From: Bacteroidota bacterium
Lineage (GTDB): Bacteria > Bacteroidota > Bacteroidia > Chitinophagales > Chitinophagaceae
NCBI GenBank assembly: GCA_023409675.1
Contig: JAEYRC010000164.1
Span: forward strand, 1-13,304
Direction of reading: 5' to 3'
Length of the DNA stretch: 13,304 bases
Positions 1 to 7,389 of this stretch are shown one piece after another (the first letter of the stretch is position 1; each line of letters begins with the position of its first letter). A model generated the notes under the pieces. That model was not told the DNA's origin. It made no database searches and saw only the letters and a list, made by a program, of their open reading frames with translations. A program made the position numbers and the translations under genes.

Positions 1-627
1 GAATAATTCACTTTCGATCAATTCACTGGGAATGGCCGCGCAATTAACTTCCACCAGCGGACCACTTGCCCTGTTGCTTTTTTCATGAATCCAGCGGGCC
101 ACGAGTTCTTTTCCCACTCCATTTTCGCCAGTAATCAGAATGCGCGCATCGGTGGTCGCTACCTTTTCGATGGTATCCTTTATGCGCTGAATGGTTTCCG
201 ATTCGCCAATCATTTCATTCACCCGGCTGACTTTACGCTTAAGCACCCGGGTTTCTTCCACCAGATTATTCTTATCCAGTGCATTCCGGATGGTAATCAG
301 CAGGCGGTTCAGATCCGGGGGTTTGGCGAGGTAATCATAAGCGCCCTTTTTCACCGCTTCAACCGCTGTTTCAATAGTTCCATGACCCGAGATCATGATA
401 ATGGGTACATCCGGATTAATCTCCCGAACCTTATCGAGAAATTCTATACCATCCATCCGTGGCATTTTGATATCGCACAACACCACTTCAAATGGTTTTT
501 CACGGAAAATTTTCAGTCCCTCCTCCCCGTCTCCGGCTTCTTCAATTTTATATCCTTCATAGGAAAGGATCTCACTAAGGGTTTTACGGATTGCCTTTTC
601 GTCATCAATAATCAGAATATTCGACAT
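1..627 (-). CDS. Sigma-54-dependent response regulator, NtrC family (3' part missing)
   Basis: Two-component response regulator that activates sigma-54 RNA polymerase; 209 codons are present and the gene runs off the left edge. Residues 1-120 form a receiver domain with the acidic pair D8-D9, phosphoacceptor D52 (in LCDIKMPRMDG), S80 and the conserved lysine K102 (YLAKPP). A linker leads into the AAA+ domain, whose Walker A is GENGVGKE (167-174). The visible sequence ends at ESELF, just before the expected GAFTGA loop that contacts sigma-54, so that loop and the DNA-binding domain lie outside the window. The ATG at 627 gives the normal receiver start MSNILIIDDE. It is transcribed away from the 46-codon gene across a shared intergenic region, and no partner histidine kinase is visible. 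Family assignment is firm; the target genes and signal cannot be read from here. Confidence 0.95.
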   Translation of the reverse strand, partial: MSNILIIDDEKAIRKTLSEILSYEGYKIEEAGDGEEGLKIFREKPFEVVLCDIKMPRMDGIEFLDKVREINPDVPIIMISGHGTIETAVEAVKKGAYDYLAKPPDLNRLLITIRNALDKNNLVEETRVLKRKVSRVNEMIGESETIQRIKDTIEKVATTDARILITGENGVGKELVARWIHEKSNRASGPLVEVNCAAIPSELIESELF

Positions 628-705
628 ATACTTTAGATCCGGTTTTAATCGTTATGTATGGGCTGATCCCTAAAATTACTATTAATAATAAGATTCTTCT
701 ATTCA

Positions 706-742
706 ATTATCCTGCCTGAAATAAAACCTTAAACAGGATAAT
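706..742. repeat. Inverted repeat A (9-base arms, 19-base spacer)
   Basis: ATTATCCTG at 706-714 is the exact reverse complement of CAGGATAAT at 734-742, with 19 bases between. It lies between the response-regulator start (627) and the promoter of the 46-codon gene. No T-tract follows on either strand, so it does not look like a terminator. A protein-binding site is possible. Confidence 0.5.
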
Positions 743-756
743 GTATTTTCCCTATC

Positions 757-793
757 GTAGAACTCCCTTGCAGGTGTCGGAGCTGAGTTCTAC
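757..793. promoter_or_regulatory. Inverted repeat B overlapping a promoter (candidate operator)
   Basis: GTAGAACTC at 757-765 is the exact reverse complement of GAGTTCTAC at 785-793, again with a 19-base spacer. The -33 TTG (768-770) lies inside the spacer and the right arm overlaps the first three bases of the -7 element (791-798). A protein bound to both arms would cover the promoter, so an operator is the natural guess. A member of a dispersed palindromic repeat family is the alternative. Confidence 0.5.
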
Positions 794-798
794 TTTTG
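768..798 (+). promoter_or_regulatory. Bacteroidota-type promoter for the 46-codon gene
   Basis: TTG at 768-770, a 20-base gap and TACTTTTG at 791-798 match the Bacteroidota consensus TTG / TAnnTTTG exactly. The predicted transcription start is near 803-805, leaving a leader of about 25 bases before the ATG at 829. Confidence 0.65.
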
Positions 799-828
799 AA
801 GAAGTTCAATTAACCAAAATACATACCT

Positions 829-969
829 ATGAAAACAGACCTACACATGGAAACCACTCCTGCTATCGGAAACACTATCGTAAAGCTTGCCCTTGTGGGC
901 GGAGTGATGGTGATGACCATCTATGCTGTACTGAAAGTTTGTTCAGCGGCATTGACAGGCCTTCATTAA
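829..969 (+). CDS. Small single-pass membrane protein, 46 residues
   Basis: This short reading frame encodes MKTDLHMETTPAIG, then a hydrophobic stretch of about 25 residues (roughly 16-44; core LALVGGVMVMTIYAVL), ending in LTGLH. Support for a real gene comes from its surroundings: a full-consensus promoter at 768-798 and a strong terminator 20 bases after the stop, which makes a compact single-gene transcription unit. The predicted product is an inner-membrane microprotein with a short polar N-terminus. A second in-frame ATG at 847 (residue 7) could be the true start. I do not recognise the family. A longer overlapping frame (741-977) starts upstream of the predicted transcription start and has no membrane-protein character, so I prefer this one. 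Function unknown. Confidence 0.6.
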   Translation: MKTDLHMETTPAIGNTIVKLALVGGVMVMTIYAVLKVCSAALTGLH

Positions 970-988
970 TGTACTGATTGGTTAAAAT

Positions 989-1017
989 AAAAATGCCGGA
1001 CGAATCCGGCATTTTTT
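989..1017. terminator. Bidirectional rho-independent terminator
   Basis: A 12-base stem (989-1000 with 1005-1016) closes on the tetraloop CGAA and has the GC-rich core TGCCGGA/TCCGGCA. It is flanked by A-rich sequence on the left and T-rich sequence on the right, so both strands have a U-tract after the hairpin. It serves the 46-codon gene (stop at 969) and the convergent E1-beta gene (stop at 1035). Confidence 0.85.
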
Positions 1018-1034
1018 TATCTCTTCTCTGCAAT

Positions 1035-2021
<987 letters not shown>

Positions 2022-2048
2022 CCGAAATAATTAAGTTTAATTGACGGG

Positions 2049-2080
2049 CAAAATTATTGGTTGCCGGTCAGAATAACAAA
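2049..2080 (-). promoter_or_regulatory. Bacteroidota consensus promoter of pdhB
   Basis: Read on the minus strand, TTTG (2080-2077), exactly 20 bases, then TAATTTTG (2056-2049) match the Bacteroidota -33/-7 consensus without error. The transcription start should fall near 2043, about 20 bases before the ATG. This is the clearest promoter in the window. Confidence 0.75.
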
Positions 2081-2126
2081 TTGAACCTCGCCTGAAATCC
2101 TCCTGCGCCTGGTTAATACAATATGC

Positions 2127-3305
2127 CTACACTTTTTCGATAATAATTGCCGAAGCACCACCTCCGCCATTACAGATCCCGGCAAGGCCGTAACGGCCGC
2201 CGTGCTGATGAAGTATAGATGTTAAAGTAATGGTAATGCGGGCGCCACTGCATCCTATTGGATGACCCAGCGAAACCGCTCCTCCCCAAACATTGACTTT
2301 ATCGGAGGGAATGCTCATTTCCCGTGCATTGACCAGCGGAACACAGCTGAACGCCTCATTGATCTCTACAAAATCCATATCAGACACTTCCAATCCTGCT
2401 TTTTTAAGCGCATTGGTCATTGCCTGAACGGGCGTGGTCGTAAACCATTCCGGCGACTGGCTGGCATCGGCAAAAGCGACGATCCGGGCGAGCGGGGTAA
2501 TACCTGCAGCGCGCATTTTACTGCCTTCCATCAGAACCACTGTGGCTGCTCCATCATTGATCTTGGAGGCATTTGCTGCCGTAATGGTTCCTTCCGGAGA
2601 AAATGCAGGCTTCAGGGAAGCCATTTTTTCGAAATTCACTTTTTTATATTCTTCATCTTCACTTACCGTTACCGGCTTTTTGCCTTCAATGGTAACAGGA
2701 ACGAGTTCGTTATTGAAATATCCTGAAGCATAGGCTCTTTCGGTGCGCAAATAACTTTCCCGGGCAAACTCGTCCTGTTCTTCCCGTGTAATGCGATATT
2801 CGGTATTACACAACTCCCCGGCATTACCCATATGGTAGTCGTTATAGGGATCCCATAACCCATCCTTCAGAATACCATCGGTCAGCTGACCGTGCCCAAG
2901 TCTGTATCCGCCCCGGGCTTTCTCGATATAGTAAGGGATATTACTCATACTCTCCATACCACCTGCCACCACAACATCATTATCGCCCAGCATAATACTT
3001 TGCGCTCCCAGCATGATGGCTTTCATTCCGCTGGCGCAAACCTTATTCACTGTGGTGCAGGGAATGCTGGTGGGCAGCCCTGCATAAATGCTGCTCTGCT
3101 GAGCCGGGGCCTGTCCGATGTTTGCACCCACTACATTACCCATGAAGAGCTCCTGAACATCCGAATCCGCGACACCAGAACGATCTAAAGCAGCGCGTAT
3201 GGCTACAGCACCCAAACGGGAAGCGCTGAGGGACGATAGAGCGCCCATAAAACTTCCAATGGGAGTTCGGGCCATCCCGACTATATATACTTCTCTGTTT
3301 TCCAT
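2127..3305 (-). CDS. Acetyl-CoA C-acetyltransferase (thiolase II)
   Basis: Cytoplasmic thiolase that condenses two acetyl-CoA to acetoacetyl-CoA, or the reverse. The protein has 392 residues, the usual length. Nucleophile C90 sits in NKVCASGMKAI, N316 in VEINEAF, H348 in GHPIGCSGAR and the second catalytic cysteine C378 in GICNGGGGASA, so the full catalytic set is present. The N-terminal MENREVYIVGMARTPIGSF is typical and sets the start at 3305. An upstream in-frame ATG at 3362 would add 19 unrelated residues and overlap the candidate promoter. It lies 105 bases upstream of pdhB on the same strand, but pdhB has its own promoter, so co-transcription is optional. Short-chain biosynthetic thiolase (atoB/phaA-like) is likelier than a beta-oxidation FadA because no FadB partner is nearby. 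Chain-length preference cannot be read from the sequence. Confidence 0.93.
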   Translation of the reverse strand: MENREVYIVGMARTPIGSFMGALSSLSASRLGAVAIRAALDRSGVADSDVQELFMGNVVGANIGQAPAQQSSIYAGLPTSIPCTTVNKVCASGMKAIMLGAQSIMLGDNDVVVAGGMESMSNIPYYIEKARGGYRLGHGQLTDGILKDGLWDPYNDYHMGNAGELCNTEYRITREEQDEFARESYLRTERAYASGYFNNELVPVTIEGKKPVTVSEDEEYKKVNFEKMASLKPAFSPEGTITAANASKINDGAATVVLMEGSKMRAAGITPLARIVAFADASQSPEWFTTTPVQAMTNALKKAGLEVSDMDFVEINEAFSCVPLVNAREMSIPSDKVNVWGGAVSLGHPIGCSGARITITLTSILHQHGGRYGLAGICNGGGGASAIIIEKV

Positions 3306-3331
3306 AAATACAACTATTTTAATGTAATGTA

Positions 3332-3362
3332 CAAATGCACAATGCTGTTTCAGCCCTGGCAA
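3332..3362 (-). promoter_or_regulatory. Candidate promoter of the thiolase gene
   Basis: On the minus strand, TTG (3362-3360), 20 bases and TGCATTTG (3339-3332) match the Bacteroidota promoter with one mismatch in the -7 box (G for A at its second base). It lies 27 bases before the preferred ATG at 3305. Confidence 0.4.
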
Positions 3363-3412
3363 TAACCCCTAAAATTACAATTAGTATTGATAAAAACAGG
3401 CAGGATCAGCTA

Positions 3413-3452
3413 CACAAAATAAAAAACCGGGTCCATTGCTCATGAACCCGGT
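3413..3452 (-). terminator. Rho-independent terminator after the 84-residue gene
   Basis: ACCGGGT (3426-3432) and ACCCGGT (3446-3452) pair with a 13-base loop. Read on the minus strand, the hairpin is followed by GGTTTTTTATTTTG. It lies 22 bases after the stop of the small minus-strand gene at 3474 and upstream of the thiolase, so it separates the two transcripts. It also supports the small gene being real. Confidence 0.75.
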
Positions 3453-3473
3453 CTTCCCAAAAACGTTAAGGCT

Positions 3474-3728
3474 TTAATTATCCAAGGGCTGATGAAAATA
3501 ATTTTCTTCGGTTAACACGTGCAGGTTGCTGACCATACAGAAAAATGAATGGTGCACCAGGCTATTGATTTGTTCCTGGTACTGCTCATCAACTGTATTT
3601 TCCTGGCAGGTAAATTTCCAGGTCTGAATTTTTTTATACGCTTTTTTACAGCGGTTACGGGTTTTGCTATCGGAGATAAAAAAAGCTCCGGCAATCGCTT
3701 TTCGTTTGTCTGGGAACAGGGATATCAT
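3474..3728 (-). CDS. Uncharacterised small protein, 84 residues (paralog 1 of a pair)
   Basis: I do not recognise the family. The product is a short, soluble-looking protein that clearly resembles the product of 5074-5325. When both start at their own methionine, they align without a gap from residue 1 through AYxKIQxWKF (30-39), and their C-terminal halves share FFxxVxNxHVLxEE. About 21 of the last 54 positions are identical. The frame is open to an ATG at 3779, but three facts favour the start at 3728: the alignment begins there, a good promoter (3759-3790) sits between the two candidate starts, and the resulting 84 residues match the paralog's 83. A terminator follows the stop. No signal peptide, membrane segment or metal-binding motif is visible. 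Conserved aromatic residues and lysines suggest a small folded domain; no function can be assigned. Confidence 0.7.
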   Translation of the reverse strand: MISLFPDKRKAIAGAFFISDSKTRNRCKKAYKKIQTWKFTCQENTVDEQYQEQINSLVHHSFFCMVSNLHVLTEENYFHQPLDN

Positions 3729-3758
3729 AGTCTGGATTTTTACGGGATATTGATAGAA

Positions 3759-3790
3759 CGAATCTATTGATCTGATCATTGCATAACAAA
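3759..3790 (-). promoter_or_regulatory. Promoter of the 84-residue paralog gene
   Basis: On the minus strand, TTTG (3790-3787), exactly 20 bases, then TAGATTCG (3766-3759). The -7 box differs from TAnnTTTG at one base. Transcription would start near 3753, downstream of the ATG at 3779, so that ATG could not be used from this promoter. This supports initiation at 3728. Confidence 0.5.
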
Positions 3791-3884
3791 GACTTCAGAG
3801 CGAAAAAAAATTTTTTACATAGAAACCTGTAGAGGACAGGGGTGTAAAAGCTTTAACGGTTTTCAACAAAAGACTTCGCTTCTT

Positions 3885-3906
3885 TCCACGCAGAATCCAC
3901 GCAGGA
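3885..3906. repeat. Tandem 11-base direct repeat (possible activator site)
   Basis: TCCACGCAGAA (3885-3895) is followed directly by TCCACGCAGGA (3896-3906), matching at 10 of 11 positions. A 7-base word repeated every 11 bases with a 4-base gap is the geometry bound by OmpR/PhoB-type regulators. It lies 60 bases before the start of the 80-residue membrane-protein gene. Function is inferred from geometry only. Confidence 0.3.
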
Positions 3907-3966
3907 ATATTCACGATTAATGCTTAAATTACCAAGACCCCATTCTTCATCAAATTAATACTGCTG

Positions 3967-4209
3967 ATGGCTCAATCAAGAAATCGTAAAAAACACTACA
4001 CCAAACCTACCCCTGCCGCGCCCAAAAAAGCGGCTAAACGAAAAATCGCGAATGTTCGCCTATTGATGATCCTTTTCTTCGGAATAGCTGGTCTGGCGAT
4101 CGGTTATCTGTGGACAGCCTCCAACACCGGAATGATTGGCGGGGCTGCCTTAGGGATTGCCGGTGGCTTCTTACTCAGTTTCGGACTGCTTTCTTCAGCG
4201 GAAAAATGA
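3967..4209 (+). CDS. Small two-helix membrane protein, 80 residues
   Basis: No family recognised. Residues 1-30 are strongly basic (RNRKKH, KKAAKRK) with a proline/alanine-rich stretch. Two hydrophobic helices follow: 31-49 (LLMILFFGIAGLAIGYLW) and about 54-76, rich in glycine (GMIGGAALGIAGGFLL). The basic N-terminus predicts both ends on the cytoplasmic side with a hairpin in the inner membrane. The glycine spacing suggests close helix packing or oligomerisation. No clear promoter was found upstream, although a tandem 11-base repeat lies 60 bases before the start. The next gene begins 83 bases downstream on the same strand with no terminator between, so the two probably share a transcript. 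Confidence 0.75.
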   Translation: MAQSRNRKKHYTKPTPAAPKKAAKRKIANVRLLMILFFGIAGLAIGYLWTASNTGMIGGAALGIAGGFLLSFGLLSSAEK

Positions 4210-4292
4210 CTTCAGTGGCACAATTTTTTTTGTTCATTAACCTGATCCTGAAGCATATGCTCCAACGATCATTCATCGATTAAATTTTTATT

Positions 4293-4871
4293 ATGGCAGA
4301 TAATATCGTTCATGCATTAGAGAAACAATTAGGTTATCCTCCGCTGGAAAAGGTTGATCCGAATACACAGGAAACCACCAGTGAACAATATGGAGGACCT
4401 CATAAATTAAAACTCGGACAGGCCGCTATTCCGGCTGTGCTGGAGGGGTTATCGAAATATTATAATTCCAAAACTCCGTTACGCCAGATCTATCAGCCCG
4501 CAACCGGTAATTCGTGGCTGGAAGCTATTTTCGGATCCAGGAAAGAAGCTGCCGTTCAGCGGGTAGCGGAATATGCGGATACGGATGCAAACACGGCTGC
4601 ATCTGAAATGGAACGGGTAGCTGTAGCCGCTGTTCAGTTGATCAGCAACAAATATCCAGACGCAACATCACAGCAGGAAGTGTCTGAATATCTGGGCGGC
4701 CAGCGCAGCCATATTTTAACCCGACTGCCGGCCTCCATGCAGTTTGGCGAATTGCTGGGAGACGATACCATCGATGACAGAACAAATAAAATGGAAGGCC
4801 CGATTTCGAGCCTGATGCATAAAATTGAGGATTCCTTTTCGGGATCAACTCCTAAAGAAAAAAAGGATTAA
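4293..4871 (+). CDS. Uncharacterised soluble protein, 192 residues
   Basis: I cannot name the family. The protein is largely alpha-helical and hydrophilic, with no signal peptide and no membrane segment. The N-terminus MADNIVHALEKQLGYPPLEKVD leads to a helical middle (about 40-70 and 82-145). A distinctive C-terminal segment contains LGDDTIDDRTNKMEGPISSL (about 154-173), followed by a charged tail PKEKKD. The run of conserved-looking small and acidic residues around DDTIDDRTNKMEGP is the best handle for homology search. It follows the two-helix membrane-protein gene by 83 bases and ends in a terminator. The pair is enclosed by the two paralogous minus-strand genes. Function unknown; reality of the gene is well supported by length, codon use and the terminator. 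Confidence 0.8.
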   Translation: MADNIVHALEKQLGYPPLEKVDPNTQETTSEQYGGPHKLKLGQAAIPAVLEGLSKYYNSKTPLRQIYQPATGNSWLEAIFGSRKEAAVQRVAEYADTDANTAASEMERVAVAAVQLISNKYPDATSQQEVSEYLGGQRSHILTRLPASMQFGELLGDDTIDDRTNKMEGPISSLMHKIEDSFSGSTPKEKKD

Positions 4872-4891
4872 ATGTATTAATCCTGCAACCG

Positions 4892-4930
4892 GGGGAAGGT
4901 TTCTTTACAGACGCTTTCCCCTTTTTTATT
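4892..4930 (+). terminator. Rho-independent terminator after the 192-residue gene
   Basis: GGGGAAGG (4892-4899) pairs with CTTTCCCC (4914-4921), with one G-T wobble and a 14-base loop, and is followed by TTTTTTATT. It starts 21 bases after the stop at 4871 and acts on the plus strand. On the minus strand no U-tract follows, so it is not expected to stop transcripts from 5074-5325. Confidence 0.8.
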
Positions 4931-5073
4931 TCTTATATGTTGATATAAACCTTTTAACTCATACTTCGTTCATCCAACACGCAGCATTAAACGCTGAGAA
5001 GTCCTGAGCCAATACTTTGAAAAAGCACAAGCACTGTTTATTCCTGAACAATTACGGACTATGCCGTTCGCGA

Positions 5074-5325
5074 TCAATTTAATGGTGTAAAATAAAAACC
5101 TTCCTCACTCAGTACATGGGTATTCGGAACATAATGAAAGAATGCCCTGTCCAGCATTTCTGCCGCCTCACGCCGGTATCGTTTGCCAACTGATGGCGTA
5201 TGCAGTGCGAATTTCCAGCTCTGAATTTTCAGGTAAGCCAGATGACTGGCCTGGGAAATGTGATTGTCTTCTATATGAAATCGTGCAGCGAGATGATCCT
5301 GCTCATTGTGGGCGAATTGTTTCAT
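5074..5325 (-). CDS. Uncharacterised small protein, 83 residues (paralog 2 of a pair)
   Basis: Paralog of the 84-residue product at 3474-3728. Shared features in order are an N-terminal half with few matches, AYLKIQSWKF (30-39), a tyrosine at 50, then FFHYVPNTHVLSEE (62-75) and a short aromatic tail ending FTPLN. This copy is richer in histidine and arginine than its partner. No signal peptide or membrane helix is seen. The gene lies convergent with the 192-residue gene and divergent from the GMC operon, with a perfect 14-base palindrome 31 bases upstream of its start. I found no convincing terminator between its stop and position 4931. Conservation between the two copies despite clear divergence argues that both are translated. 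Function unknown. Confidence 0.75.
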   Translation of the reverse strand: MKQFAHNEQDHLAARFHIEDNHISQASHLAYLKIQSWKFALHTPSVGKRYRREAAEMLDRAFFHYVPNTHVLSEEGFYFTPLN

Positions 5326-5355
5326 AAGGGTTGTTTTGGGATTAGATGCTTTCCC

Positions 5356-5369
5356 TAAACGACCGTTTA
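5356..5369. promoter_or_regulatory. Perfect palindrome TAAACG-AC-CGTTTA (candidate operator)
   Basis: Six-base arms around a two-base centre, located 31 bases upstream of the 83-residue gene in the divergent region before the GMC operon. Size and spacing resemble sites of dimeric helix-turn-helix repressors such as the TetR family. No such regulator is encoded in the window. Confidence 0.3.
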
Positions 5370-5434
5370 ATAAAGAAAATTGTAAAGTATAGTTTATCCC
5401 CTGCCCGTTCTAAGGGCAATCCTGTAGTTCCTGT

Positions 5435-5488
5435 TGATAATTCAGGCCAGACAACATTTAAGCATCACTGTTATGCCTGAAATAATCA
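5435..5488. repeat. Imperfect long inverted repeat in the divergent intergenic region
   Basis: TGATAATTCAGGC (5435-5447) and GCCTGAAATAATCA (5475-5488) are reverse complements apart from one short interruption; the uninterrupted core is TTCAGGC/GCCTGAA. The spacer is 27 bases. No T-tract follows on either strand. Nothing else gene-like was seen in the 295 bases between the 83-residue gene and the GMC gene. Confidence 0.35.
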
Positions 5489-5620
5489 GGGATTTGGCCT
5501 TTGGATACGTTTAAACATCTCCCCTGAAAAATCCTTTTTTCAACGAAAGGTGTGAAACAATCGTTCTTTAATTATATTTACCCTGTTAAAATTCCTGAAC
5601 TGTTAAAAAATTGAATTCTG

Positions 5621-7357
5621 ATGGGTGTTTTGCAGATTAAAAAACAGGCTAAAACCTATGACGTAGTGATTGTCGGCTCCGGCGCCGGCGGAGGAATGGC
5701 AGCATATATTCTTGCTAATGCCGGGCTGAAGGTCTGTATCGTTGAAGCCGGACCGATGTATGATCCGGCCGTGAATGTTACTCAACTCAAAAACCCATGG
5801 GAGTCACCCCGTAGGGGCGCAAGTACAAAATTCCGGCCTTTCGGTGATTTTGATGCCTGTTATCATGGATGGGAAATCGATGGCGAGCCCTATACAAAGG
5901 CCAGCGGTACACAATGGGATTGGTTCAGGGCAAGAATGTTGGGTGGAAGAACGAACCACTGGGGAAGAATTTCATTGCGTTTCGGACCCAAAGATTTTAA
6001 ACGCCGCAGCCTGGATGGTTTAGGAGAAGACTGGCCGATCGGATACGATGATATCAAACCCTATTACGACCGGGTTGATAAACTGGTTGGAATATTTGGA
6101 TCCATAGAAGGTATGGAAAACGAGCCGGACGGCATTTTTCTTCCACCACCCAAACCGCGCTTGCACGAATTGATGATCCGTAAGGCAGCCACCTCAGCCG
6201 GTGTTAAAGTTATCCCTTCCAGGCTGTCAATTCTGACCCAAAAAATCAATGAAGAACGCGGGGCCTGTTTTTATTGTTCTCAATGTTCGAGAGGTTGTCA
6301 GGTGTATGCCGACTTTTCCTCCTCTTCAGTATTAATCAAACCCGCTATTGCCACAGGCAATGTTGATGTAATTCCCAATGCGATGGCGCGTGAGGTACTG
6401 ACCAACCGTGATGGGCTGGCTACAGGTATCTCTTATGTAAATAAAGATGATCTGCAGGAATACCAGGTTATGGGACGTACTGTAATTCTGGCGGCAAGTG
6501 CCTGCGAAACAGCGCGCCTCATGCTCAATTCCAAATCTACCCGTCATCCGAACGGATTATGCAATTCCAGTAATGTGGTGGGTAAGTATCTGCATGATTC
6601 AACCGGTGCAGCAATGGGAGGTGTTCTTCCGGAATTGTTCGACCGTAAACGCTATAATGAAGATGGTGTAGGTGGAATGCACGTTTACTCACCCTGGTGG
6701 CTCGACAATAAGAAAATGGATTTTCCCCGGGGTTATCATATCGAATACTGGGGTGGCATGGGCCAGCCGGCCTATGGTTTCGGCTTCGGCATGGAAGGCA
6801 TGAACGGACGCTTTGCCGTTAAAGGCAAACAGAAAGAAGCCGGTGGTTATGGGGCATCCCTGAAAGAAGATATCCGGTTTTTCTATGGAGCCGGTGTTGG
6901 TATGGCCGGACGCGGTGAAGCAGTTGCCTATGAAAGCAACTATTGTGAGATCGATCCCAACGTAGTAGATAAGTTCGGAATTCCTGCACTTCGCTTCAAT
7001 GTGAAATGGAGTGAACATGAAATCAACCAGGCGAAACACATGCAGGAAACCTTTAAGGAGATCATGCATAATATGGGCGCGATCATTACCTGGGGTGAAG
7101 CCGGTCCGGAATCGAACTACGGCCTGGAAGCACCGGGAAGAATTATTCATGAAGCTGGTACCGCACGTATGGGCAATGATCCCAAACGATCCGCGCTGAA
7201 CAAATGGAGCCAGGGTCACGACTGTAAAAATCTTTTTGTTGTAGACGGCGCCCAGTTTGTTTCTCAGGCTGATAAGAATATCACCTGGACGATCCTCGCC
7301 TTATCCATGCGGGCTTCCGAATACCTGATTGATGAAATGAAAAAACAGAACATCTAA
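5621..7357 (+). CDS. GMC-family FAD oxidoreductase with Fe-S cysteine motif
   Basis: Flavoprotein of the glucose-methanol-choline family, expected to oxidise an alcohol or sugar hydroxyl. The FAD-binding fold opens with VVIVGSGAGGGMAAY (15-29) and the ribose-binding E42 in VEAG. GGRTNHWG (108-115) is the second flavin-contacting stretch. The C-terminal GMC domain holds the proposed catalytic H510 in HEAGTARMG and N553 in DKNITWT. Cysteines C216, C219, C222 and C226 include the 6-then-4 spacing that carries the 3Fe-4S cluster in FAD glucose dehydrogenase catalytic subunits, so an Fe-S cluster is likely. There is no N-terminal signal peptide. The partner gene starts 32 bases downstream and carries a Tat signal, so export as a folded complex is inferred. 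Substrate is not readable; annotation as gluconate dehydrogenase would be over-precise. Start at 5621 follows family N-termini. Confidence 0.9.
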   Translation: MGVLQIKKQAKTYDVVIVGSGAGGGMAAYILANAGLKVCIVEAGPMYDPAVNVTQLKNPWESPRRGASTKFRPFGDFDACYHGWEIDGEPYTKASGTQWDWFRARMLGGRTNHWGRISLRFGPKDFKRRSLDGLGEDWPIGYDDIKPYYDRVDKLVGIFGSIEGMENEPDGIFLPPPKPRLHELMIRKAATSAGVKVIPSRLSILTQKINEERGACFYCSQCSRGCQVYADFSSSSVLIKPAIATGNVDVIPNAMAREVLTNRDGLATGISYVNKDDLQEYQVMGRTVILAASACETARLMLNSKSTRHPNGLCNSSNVVGKYLHDSTGAAMGGVLPELFDRKRYNEDGVGGMHVYSPWWLDNKKMDFPRGYHIEYWGGMGQPAYGFGFGMEGMNGRFAVKGKQKEAGGYGASLKEDIRFFYGAGVGMAGRGEAVAYESNYCEIDPNVVDKFGIPALRFNVKWSEHEINQAKHMQETFKEIMHNMGAIITWGEAGPESNYGLEAPGRIIHEAGTARMGNDPKRSALNKWSQGHDCKNLFVVDGAQFVSQADKNITWTILALSMRASEYLIDEMKKQNI

Positions 7358-7389
7358 ACTATTTAATACATCGTTTAATCATAACCGTA

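Noticed and set aside
741..977. 78-codon plus-strand frame overlapping the 46-codon gene
   Set aside because: It begins upstream of the predicted transcription start, overlaps the promoter dyad, and its product has no domain or hydrophobic character. The 829-969 frame explains the region better.
4211..4234. Sigma-54 promoter (TGGCAC at 4216) before the 192-residue gene
   Set aside because: The -12 GC element is missing; a run of T occupies its place.
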